Assembly (NCBI GenBank): GCA_016946835.1
Contig: JACVTC010000034.1
Span: forward strand, 310,001-374,000
From: Neocallimastix lanati (nom. inval.)
Lineage: Eukaryota; Neocallimastigomycota; Neocallimastigomycetes; Neocallimastigales; Neocallimastigaceae
DNA length: 64,000 nucleotides
Direction of reading: 5' to 3'
The position numbers and the translations under genes were made by a program. Below are positions 54,398 to 64,000 of the stretch, piece by piece (position 1 is the first letter of the stretch; each line of letters starts with the position of its first letter). The notes under the pieces are model-generated. The model was not told the origin of the DNA, did no database searches, and saw only the letters and a program-made list of their open reading frames with translations.

Positions 54398-56165
54398 AAT
54401 AATATAATTTTTAATTAATTTCTATTTTAGAAATTTATGTAATTAAAAAAAATATAAATTTATTAAATAATTTATAAATTTATTAATTTATATATTTATT
54501 AATTTACTAAATAATTTATTATATATATTTTTATTTTTCCTTTGAAAATTGAGTATTAATTAGATTCATTCATTAAATAAAAGAATATTATATGATATAA
54601 TATGGTATAATGATATAAATATAAAAGTTTAAATATATATATATTTATATATTTTTATATATATTTATTTATTAATCAATTTATTTATTTATTTATTTAT
54701 TTAATAAAAAAAATATATATAAATATATTTAGAATGATAGCTGTTAACTCACTTAAATTTATGATTAATAAATTTTAATGTTGTTTTTTTTATTTTTATT
54801 TATTAGGAATTAAACCTCTGTTTTTATGTAAATATTACAGTAAGCATTTTATGTATTTAACAATTCATCATTTGTGACACATTAGATTTATGTATATCAC
54901 GTGCATCAATAATTATTATATACATAATTTTAGGACAGTTATCAATAGCAATTAATAATAATAAAAATAATAAATATTCATTATAATTACAAATAATTAA
55001 TATTCATAGTTAAAGAATAAAAATAATAATCAAAAATTATTATACATAAATAATGGATTTATTTATTATATGATGCACATCTGTTTACTTTTAACGTGAT
55101 ACCTATAATTAATGAACAAGGTTTTTCACTTTCAATATATATACAAAGTAAGTATCTTCCCAACATCATTTTTTTTTTAAAAGAATTTCTTTAAACTTAT
55201 AAATATTTATTATAAATACAATAAAAACTTTTTTTTTTGAAAAAAAAAAATAAAAAATAATTGTATTTCATGTAATATTTATTTAACATGTTATATTTTA
55301 TTTTTATTCATTTAAACTGACATTCATACATTTGAAAAAAAAAAAAGTAACCAAAAATAGAAAAAAAAAAACTACCAAAAAAAAAAATAAAAACTACCAA
55401 AAAAAAAAAAAAAAGATTAAAATAAAAAATAATAAATTAATATAATAAAAATTAATTATTATTCCATAAAAGATAAATTTAAAATAACTTTAATTTTCAA
55501 AATATAAAAAATTAATTAAATATTTAAAATATTATTTTTTTATTTATTAATAAATTAATATATTTATTTATCATTTAATTATTTATTATTTATTATTTAT
55601 TATTCAATTATTTATTATTTATTAATAAATAACTCTTTTTTATTATTTATTATTTATTATTTATTATTTATTATTTATTAATAAATAACTCTTTTTTATT
55701 ATTTATTATTTATTATTTATTATTTATTATTTATTATTTATTATTTATTATTCAATTATTTATTAATTATTATGATGACAATTTACTTTTTATTATTAAA
55801 GATACATTTATGATATTGAAGTATCCGACATATTAATGCGAAATACATAAAAATCAATCAAATAATAGTTAATTTATTTTTTTAAGTCTTTTTTTATTTT
55901 AAAGTCTATTTTTATTATTATTATAAAAATTTTCTAATTTATTTTATTTTTTTTATTTTTTTTATTATTATTAACACATATTTAATAATATATATATTTC
56001 CTATTATATATATTTTTTATTTTATTTTTATGATATAATTTATAAATTATTATAATATTAAAAATATATTTAAATATTAAATATAATGAATAAAATAAAA
56101 AAAGAACTAATAGTATATATATATTTATTTGAAAACTCATATTAAGCATTATAATATTATTAATA
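54398..56165. other. AT-rich spacer with (TTATTTA)n
   Basis: No gene. A 7-bp TTATTTA array interrupted by a repeated TAATAAATAACTCTTTTT segment spans about 55580-55755. Poly-A tracts near 55335-55415. Confidence 0.6.
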
Positions 56166-56723
56166 ATGAAGGAAAAGTCAGTCGTTGTAGGAAAAACAGA
56201 TAGCGAAATAAAAAAAAACTCAAAAAAAGAAAAATGTACATATTATGTTATTTCAGTATCACAATCAAGTGATATTACTATAAATGGACCTTTTACATCT
56301 TCAAAAAAAAAAAATAATTTCTTAAAAAATAATTACAATAAAAAAAAAACTAATTATCTAAATAATGCGAATAATAGTTTTAAAGATTTTAAAGGGCATA
56401 GAGACTCTAGTGGAAGTATTCATACTAAAATTACTAATTATTTTTCAAATTTTAAGGGATTCTGTAAAAATTTTTTTAAAAAGAATACTAATAATAATTC
56501 CAGTAAAAAGAAAAATAGAAATAATTTAGATAAAAATAAAAATAAAAGTAATTTTAATATTAGGCATTCTTTTGAAGTTGTAAAATATAATTTTTTAAAA
56601 ATATGGAAAAAGAAAAATAAGGATACTTATTATGTTGTATCTGTATCTTCAGAAAATGGTGAATTTTCAATCAATGGACCATACATAACATCAAATAAAC
56701 AAAAATTAATAAACAATTTTTAA
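56166..56723 (+). CDS. 185-aa Lys/Asn-rich protein with two YYVVSVSS repeats, unknown
   Basis: ATG at 56166, single uninterrupted frame. Two related segments: YYVISVSQSSDITINGPFTS (about residues 26-45) and YYVVSVSSENGEFSINGPYI (about 155-174). They are joined by a long basic Lys/Asn/Ser linker (KKKNNFLKNNY, KNTNNNSSKKKN). Each segment looks like a beta-hairpin-forming module with a conserved INGP turn. No signal peptide or membrane segment is evident. Function unknown. The second module is repeated at DNA level downstream, so this may be a member of an expanding repeat family rather than a single-copy host gene. It is one of the few undamaged frames in the window. Confidence 0.55.
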   Translation: MKEKSVVVGKTDSEIKKNSKKEKCTYYVISVSQSSDITINGPFTSSKKKNNFLKNNYNKKKTNYLNNANNSFKDFKGHRDSSGSIHTKITNYFSNFKGFCKNFFKKNTNNNSSKKKNRNNLDKNKNKSNFNIRHSFEVVKYNFLKIWKKKNKDTYYVVSVSSENGEFSINGPYITSNKQKLINNF

Positions 56724-57300
56724 ATATATACATTTATATATATATACAAGATAGATGTGGAAAAAGAAAGACAAAAATATTTATTATGTTGTTTCAGTAA
56801 TTTTCAAAAAATACTGAATTTTCACTTAATATACGTTATATACCATAAGATATACATTAGATACACATGGACATTAATTATTTATTATGTTGTATTAGTA
56901 TCTTCAAAAAATTATGAATTTGTAATTAATAGACTATATATACCATCAGATATACAAGGACATTTATTATTTATTATGTTATTAATATTTTTAAAAAAAT
57001 AGTGAATTTTCAAAAATGGATCATATATACTATCAAATAAACAAGAACATTTAAGGACATTTATTATTTATTATGTTATATTAGTATCTTCAAAAAATAA
57101 TGAATTTACAATTAATAGAATATATATATACCATCAAATTAACAAGACCTTAATTATTTATTATATTATATTAATATTTTCAAAAAAAAAAAAAAAAAAA
57201 AAAAAAGTGAATTTTAAATCAAGGACTATATTAAATAACAGGATTACTTATTATAGTATAGTATATCTTTAAAAAGTAATGAATTTTCAATCAAGAACAA
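56630..57300 (+). repeat. decaying tandem copies of the YYVVSVSS module
   Basis: After the ORF, units starting TATTTATTATGTTGT recur at about 56637, 56776, 56884, 56969, 57067, 57158 and 57245, each about 85-140 bp. Each retains TCTTCAAAAAATxxTGAATTT and an ATATACCATCA-like end. Reading frames are increasingly broken (for example 56757-57002), so these are pseudo-repeats of the last coding module. Confidence 0.75.
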
Positions 57301-58118
57301 TAATTTATATATATATATTTATATGTATAAAATTATTTTTGTTTCTTTAGTTATTTTTAGTAAATAATTATGCTTGAGGAAATAGAGATGAATAAATGAA
57401 TATTTTTTATAATCCTTTTAAAATATAAAAAAAATAATAATAATTCAAAATATATATATATATATATGTATTATATATATTACAATACCTAATTTATATT
57501 GCAATTATTTATTTTTTATTTATATTTATATCAATATCAAATAATTTTATATAAAACATAATTATTATTTTTCATAATGTAAAAAAAATAATCAAATATT
57601 AATATTTATTTTATTTCCTTTTTTCTTACTTTTTTGTTCAAATTTTGTTTAATTTATATATATATATATTTATTTTTTAAATTTTGACTATTTAAAAATA
57701 TTCCAAACAATAACCTTTTTTTATATATATATATTATATCACATATTTAAATATTTATAATAATAATAATTAATTTAATAACTACATAAATTTATATATT
57801 TATAATAAAATATGATGTCATTTTGTAATTTAATAAAATACCTTTACAAAAAAATAATATAATTTTGATTGTTTATTTTGAATATATATAATAACTAATT
57901 TAATAACAACATAAATATATATATATTTATAATAAAATATGATATAATTTAATAAAATAGAATAAAATTATTTTATAATAATAATTGAATGCAATTATAA
58001 TTCTTTCTTTTTTTTTTTTTCTTTTTTCTTTTTTCTTTTTTCTTTTTTTCTTTTTTTTTTCTTTTTTTTTTTTTTTAATTATAAATATTTCATTATCATA
58101 TAATAATGGTAAATAATC

Positions 58119-58154
<36 letters not shown>

Positions 58155-58414
58155 GTTCAATTATTGATAATGTTAAGAATATGTGAATATGTTATTCTAA
58201 TACATGAATATGATTAATGTAATATAATGTAATGTAATATAATTAATATATTAATTACAAAGTATTAATTTAAAAGTATTATAAACCTAAATACTTACCA
58301 TATAATAAAATATATATATAGTAAAAGTTTGACATCATTATAAACCATATAAATTCATAACTTCTAACAGAAAATAATAGATAGTTTTAAGAAATTACAT
58401 TATTTTTTTTTTTA

Positions 58415-58630
58415 AACAAAATAATTATATTTTCTTAGTTATGATAATTTATCTAATTATATAATAATTTTTACATTTAAATATTGCTGATGTACATAAT
58501 TTATTTAATTAAATATTATTCGTTTATTCAAATTAATTTAAAAATTTATTTATTCAATTATTCTTCATATATTTATATAAAAAATTTATTTAAGTATTCA
58601 TTTAATTATTAAATTAATTAGTAATTAATG

Positions 58631-58665
<35 letters not shown>

Positions 58666-59170
58666 AAAATATTAAAAATAATATTTTTCTGTGATTTGGT
58701 AATTAAATTTATTATATTAATAATTCATTATTTTGTATTTTAATGTAAAAATCTATATAAGTTAGAACTAAATCGATAAAATTATATTTTGATTGAAATA
58801 TTTTTTTTACTCCTAGACTTTTTCTTTTTCATGATAATCAAGAAAAGAAACTTGTTAATATTAGAAAACCATTTTATTTAAACTTTTTTACGTCATAAAA
58901 AAGAAAAAAATATGAATTATGGCTCTTAAATTTTCTATGGGAAATCAAATAATATTATAACAACAAATTAATTATATATGATTTTTAATAAAAGAAACAT
59001 ATATATATATTTTTTTAATAAAACAATTTTTTTTTTAAATTAAAGAATTTATTTATTTATAAATAACTTCTTTTTTTTTTTTTTTTTTTTTTCTTGTTTT
59101 TCTGTTTATATTCTGTATTTCAATAATTGTATTATATATTTGTTATAATTATAATAATTTCACAACTATT
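58415..59170. repeat. repeat J copy 2 (diverged)
   Basis: Shares AAATAATTATATTTTCTTAGTTA, TTGTTAA(T/G)ATTAGAAAACC and GGCTCTT(A/G)A(A/G)TT segments in the same order as 48338-49154, with many A/T indels. Confidence 0.55.
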
Positions 59171-61620
59171 TTGAGTTAAAAATATTATTTCTCTTTAAAT
59201 ATTAAATAGTATTCTCAATTACTATTAATAAAGTCGTAGCAAATAAATTTTAAATTTTAATGATAAATAGAATTTTTTTAATAAATACATTTCAATAGTA
59301 ACATTAATAAAGTTAATAATGCTATTGTCAATTTTTTAATATACTTATATTTCTATTATATGATATGTTATATATAATTTACATTAATTGATATTAATAT
59401 ATTATATTATTTAATAATACAAACCATAATATATTATTATTAAAAGTAATATACATTATACAAAATCAAATTATTTACATGAAGCTTTAGGAAAAGTCAT
59501 TTAGAATAAAGGGTTTAATTATATTTTTGAAACATTATTAAAAATATTACTAAAAAACAAAGGTTCTTAAATATATTAATTTGTTTTATATAAAAATATT
59601 TTGTAAACTCAGTAATTATATTTTTTTTTTTATTTTAACTTGTTTATTTTAAGATAATTGGTTTTATATTTCTTTTTAAAAATATTTTCATTTATCTTTT
59701 TTTTTTAATTTAATTTTTTTTCTAACTTAATTAATAATATTTAATTAATTTAAAAAAAATACTTCATTTACTATGATATAGATAAAATTAACATATAATA
59801 ATAATAATAATAATAATAAAAGAGGTAAATTTTAATTTCTTATATATTTAAAGTATATTAATATGAAAATTTATATTAACTTTTCTTTTATTATTTATAA
59901 TTAAAGATATATATTCATATATATATATATGTTTTTTAATTTAAAAATTTTAAATAGATAGATAATTATTGTTTTTAATTTTTACATTTTTTACACTAAT
60001 TATTTTTGCTTTTATTTTATTTTATTCATATTTTAACTTGGTGTTATGTCAAATCAATTTTTTTATGCTTTTATTTTTTAAAAATAAAACTACACTTTCT
60101 TCTTCTTTATAATGCTTGTTCCTAGGCTATCAACTTTAGAATGCGGTGACGTTGTTATTCATACTGTTTAAATATTTTAACACCATCCTTTCTGATTAAC
60201 AAAGAAAAATATCAAATAAGTTAACCAATTTAGTGACAACTTCAATGGAGGAAATTTCATTAACTATTAATTAAATCATCAAGTCTAAAGGTTACCTTTC
60301 CTTTCACCTTATATATTTTTCTATGTTTTCCTAATCTTTTTTTTTTTTTTTTTTTTTTTTTAGCTATAGCTAATTGAGTATTTTGTTGTAGCATTGGGTC
60401 AAATATCTTTTCTATTCTTTTTCTTAATATTATTGATATTCATCTGGTATATTATGGATATATTCAATTAATATCAAATTTAATAAATATTAATATTAAA
60501 TATTATTATAAATTCTTTTATTAATATCATATATAATAAAAATTACTATCTTAAAAACATAATGTAATAAATATTTTATATAAAATAAAGAAGCATAAGA
60601 TTCTGTACAATAAAAATATCTTTCAAACTTAAAATAAACTTAAAACAAAATAATAACAAAAGAAGCATTAAAATTAAATTAAAGTTTTATTAAAGTAAAA
60701 GGAAACAAAAACATCCAAAATACAGAAACTTTTAATAATAAAATAAAATAAAATATAGAAAATATTAATTTTGTATGATTTTTACTATTAGGAAAATATC
60801 AAGAAGAAGCTATCACCAAGAGTACGGTGATACAATCTCAAAATTTTAATTTTTAATTTAATTAAATGTTCCTATTGTTAAATAAAAAATATTATTAAAA
60901 ATAAATTGAATTAATAGTTAAAATAAAAATAATTAAAACGGTTATTTAAGTCATATATTATAAAAAATAAAAGAATGTACTAATAAAATTATAAAAAGAA
61001 GAATAAATTTTTTTTAATCTTAATTTTAAATAGGGATAATTTTAAAAATTTAATTTTTTTATTGCTTTCATAATTATATTCTATTTATTGTGTTTAATTT
61101 TTATTCTTTTTAGTTTCGAATATCTTTATGTTTTAAACCCAAGCCCATATTATTTATGTGTAAGAATCTATTTATATTCTTGAAGAATATTATCTATATT
61201 CTCTTTCTAATTAATAATTAATTTTAATTAATCTATTATTTTATATATTTAATTCTTTTTTAAATTTTATTCCGCTTTATTTTTTTCGTTCTTTTTTGTT
61301 ATTATTAATTAGTTAAAAATTTGTTAAAAATTAGTTATTAGAAATTTATCCATTATTAATAATGATTTTATCTAATAATACGATGATCCATATGGGAGAT
61401 GTGCATTTTATCAAAATGAGGCTTAAAAAATTTTTAAAAAATAAACATATGAATAAATAAAATAAATAAATAAATAAAAAATATTTAATAATAATTTAAT
61501 TTAATATTTTTAATAAATAAAAAAAAATAAATATATTAAAAATATTTTATTATTATTCTTATATTTTATCTTAACTTCTATCAATTTTTAGTTTTATTTT
61601 ATTATTAAAATATTAATAAA

Positions 61621-61850
61621 ATAAAAAAACTATATAATATTGATATTGATAATAATAATGAAAAAACTATATAATATTGATATTGATAATAATAATGAAA
61701 AAACTATATAATATTTATATTGATATTAATAATGAAAAAACTATATAATATTTATATTGATATTAATAATGAAAAAACTATATAATATTGATATTAATAA
61801 TGAAAAAACTATATAATATTGATATTGATATTAATAAAAAAATAACTATT
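61621..61850. repeat. minisatellite, ~31-42 bp unit
   Basis: Five to six units of AAAAAACTATATAATATTGATATTGATAATAATAATG with length variants, head to tail. Non-coding. Confidence 0.85.
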
Positions 61851-62029
61851 ATCAAATGGAACAGCTTTAATTATAATTTAATTTATAAAAAAAAATTGAA
61901 AAATAATATCTTTTAAAATTATAATCTTAATTAAAAAAAGTTAAAAAAATACTAATTATAAAAAATTAATATTTTATATTATTTAAATGAATTAAACAAT
62001 CTTATCATAATTCAACTATATCATCATCA

Positions 62030-62711
62030 TCGCATCCAATAAAAATTAATTTTTTCTTCTTTATTTTTATAATATTCAATTAAAACCTTGACTTCATCAG
62101 TTCTATTAATGGTTTTTATTTTTTTTTTAAAAAAAAAGTACCTCTAATTCTCCTATCGTAATATAAAATGTACCATCTGCAAATATAATCTTCATTATAT
62201 TGTGTGAATAGCTTTGTTTGGAATGGGGATTGAAAAATTATTAAATTAGGATTTTTGAATATCATAAAATTATCACCATTTTTTGTTTTATATAATATTC
62301 TGATTCCTCCAGAATTTCTTCAAAACTTGTTATGTCAGGAGGTAATTGCTTATTTTGACTTCTTATTATTTGGATTCTAATGGAGTTAAATTCAGAACAT
62401 ATTAATCCCATGTCCTGAGAAATTTCATTAGATATACGCTTTGGTCTAATATCCAAAGAAAAAGTCCTTTTTCTTATTGTTTCTTTGATTTTATGCTTTA
62501 CTATCGATTTAGATGCTTCATATTCTTTTTCAAGATGATTATGTTGACTTTCATATTTTAAAATCTTCATCTTATCATTTAAAATAATAAAAGAATTACA
62601 TTTATTTGAAATTCTATATTCTATGCATCTATATACCTTTCTTTTCATTTGAAAAATTAAATTTATATTTTCTGTTAATAATAATTTGCTTTTTTCCTCG
62701 ATTTGTTTCAC
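62030..62711 (-). pseudogene. MULE transposase remnant with FLYWCH-like N-terminus
   Basis: The minus-strand frame 62711-62262 (149 codons) reads KRKVYRCIEYRISNKCNSFIIL with a downstream HNHL, fitting the C...C...H-x-H pattern of a FLYWCH/WRKY-like zinc domain. It then has KIKETIRKRTF, common in MULE-FLYWCH proteins. After a break it continues (NPNLIIFQSPFQTKLFTQYN), and in a shifted frame FADGTFYI near 62160-62195, where the Asp matches the first catalytic residue of Mutator-like transposases. The rest of the DDE domain is missing. Family assignment is from remembered motifs. Confidence 0.7.
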
Positions 62712-62839
62712 CTATTTCAATTTTAATACTTTTCTACATTTCCAATAAAATTTTTTAATAATAAATATATTTATTATATATAGATTTTAATAGCGTCGAT
62801 AAAATGATTTTATATTTAATATTTAAAAAATATAATAAT

Positions 62840-63998
62840 AATCATATAACTAGAAGTTGCCCAACTTATAGATGCTCAAAAGGTGGAGTTAAATAGTAAT
62901 ATTCAAATAGCGGGTCAAGCTGCTGTCAAAGCATTAGAAGATTCAGCAACAATAAAACAAAAACTTCAAGAAGAAACCAAAAATCGCAATAATGCCTTAA
63001 CCTTATTTACAGAAGAATTAAACAAGAAAGGCTCTCTTTTAGATATGGAATTGTCTTCCCTTAAAGATGAAAACAAGACTACATTCGATATGTTCCAATC
63101 TATCATTGGAACTCATAAACAAGACCTAACAGAATTCGCTAGCATAAAAGATGTTGATGACTTAAATAATAGAATTATGAAATATTATGAACAGTTGGAA
63201 AATACTAAGTCTACCCTAATTAAAATCTCAAAAGAAGATGGAAAACTCCAAGGGGAAGCTTTGGAAAAATTATGCAAAAGATTTGAATTAGCACTTTTGA
63301 AAAGTTCACCAAAGCTTATGCCACTGAATCCATTACTGTTGTAAAGAAATCTAGATGAATCTATCTCTTCCGCCGTTGCTAATAGCAAATTCCCTGAAAA
63401 ATTGGCGATTACAACAGCTCTCAATAAAGAGGATCATGCTTTAATTAGAAAAACCATTAATGTTGTTACGGATATAGCTTCTCAGTTTGCGGTTACTATG
63501 GCCGCTACCCAACAGTTACTTGAAGAGCAACAGAAAAACTCTACCACCAACAGAAATCAGATAATGCAAGCAATATTCTCATACTCCGAACTGATTAGCT
63601 TTTTTTAAGGAATTTACTGATAGAAACTCTCTTTTCTATGGCAATAACCACGGATCTCTTATAATTGATTTGGTTTCTAAACCCATTAAAGACATCTTAA
63701 CTAGAATCGAAAATATTAATTCCACCCTCTGTTACTGTTCTTCCCAAAGAAACAAATTACAAGAGATTTAACAATTCAGTATATCTTGACATTATTACTA
63801 GATATCCTAAAACTGCTATCCTTTTTAATATTTCTCAATCCAACGGTTTTATCACAGAATTAAGCATAAAGGATAAATTTAAGAAGGATGAGGAATTACT
63901 GGAATTTCTAGAAAATATAACTTTAATTCTGATTTCCTTTATTATGAGCCTCAACACTACGGATGTATTAAATCTTCCCTTTAGAGACTTTCTTGAAG
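62840..63998 (+). pseudogene. unidentified broken coding region, coiled coil
   Basis: GC content rises well above the surroundings and codon choice looks protein-coding. The first frame (from about 62850; ATG-less lead EVAQLIDAQKVELNSNI) runs through 63344. It has heptad-like helices (KQKLQEETKNRNNALTLFTE, then LNNRIMKYYEQLENTKSTL). Frames then shift near 63300-63345 (SRDESISSAVANSKFPEKLA), 63606 (KEFTDRNSLFYGNNHGSL) and 63727 (NSVYLDIITRYPKTAILFNI), running off the window's right side. At least three indels or stops. I do not recognise the protein. A structural, transposon- or virus-like helical protein is possible, but there is no catalytic motif. Confidence 0.6.
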
Positions 63999-64000
63999 AC

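Larger units (their letters stand above)
57301..62029. other. 4.7-kb AT-rich region with microsatellites
   Basis: No credible gene. Notable: pyrimidine tract TTTTTTC/TTTTCTTTTTTC (57998-58077) followed by an (ATA)n run (58120-58155); a diverged repeat J copy at about 58415-59170; long T-runs near 58625-58660, 59072-59092 and 60340-60361; and a short GC-richer patch 60115-60300 (CTAGGCTATCAAC... AATGCGGTGACG) without a frame. A minisatellite is listed separately. Confidence 0.55.

Noticed and set aside
55580-55755. CRISPR-like regular array
   Set aside because: Units are 7-bp TTATTTA microsatellite without unique spacers, in a eukaryotic context.
57927-58160. Frame with poly-Tyr and poly-Lys
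   Set aside because: Produced by an (ATA)n run and a pyrimidine tract; not coding.

Overview
This window looks like a retrotransposon graveyard in an extremely AT-rich eukaryotic genome. The best fit is an anaerobic gut fungus (Neocallimastigomycota). The reasons are the long A/T homopolymers and low-GC spacers, Asn-rich low-complexity protein segments, abundant Ty1/copia and Ty3/gypsy elements, a FLYWCH/MULE transposase remnant, and a bacterial-type nonribosomal peptide synthetase (NRPS) fragment of the kind known from these fungi. The assignment is an inference (about 0.7); another very AT-rich eukaryote such as a dictyostelid is not excluded. I see no intact housekeeping gene, rRNA, tRNA gene or CRISPR array. 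Layout: 1-4449 copia A (minus strand, runs off the left edge); 4527-5450 remnants of an LTR element (family E); 6581-11036 copia C (minus, two LTRs, TSD TATTT, long pol, stub gag); 11993-13544 copia D (minus, deleted, LTR flanked by both PPT and PBS); 13545-15867 an NRPS carrier-condensation fragment and a GC-richer unassigned segment between two copies of repeat G; 15868-19136 AT-rich DNA; 19137-25452 a gypsy element with 98%-identical LTRs but a broken polyprotein; 25469-26615 a copia protease/integrase remnant; 28745-33816 copia B (plus, TSD ATTTC); 33859-36196 a gag-only LTR element with two unlike LTRs, flanked by inverted copies of a repeat L; 38351-50459 copia H (minus), split by at least four later insertions; 51969-53987 a solo LTR interrupted by a 1.5-kb terminal-inverted-repeat element; 56166-57300 a small unknown ORF followed by its decaying tandem copies; 62030-62711 a MULE transposase remnant; and 62840-64000 a GC-richer, broken, unidentified coding region. 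Common logic: the copia elements share gag, aspartic protease, DDE integrase, Asn-rich linker, reverse transcriptase and RNase H in that order. Five of them, with otherwise different LTRs, carry the same 13-14 nt primer-binding site immediately after the LTR. It is complementary to the anticodon arm of a tRNA-Lys(CUU), which implies priming by a half-tRNA as known for Drosophila copia. Several LTR families also share a TGTGGC(T/G) core. Most open frames are broken by indels in A/T runs and by apparent C-to-T or G-to-A nonsense changes. The most unusual items are the shared tRNA-Lys half-molecule primer site, the CATTTCG-iterated inverted-repeat element, the NRPS piece between repeat G copies, the self-amplifying YYVVSVSS sequence, and the layered insertion history of copia H.
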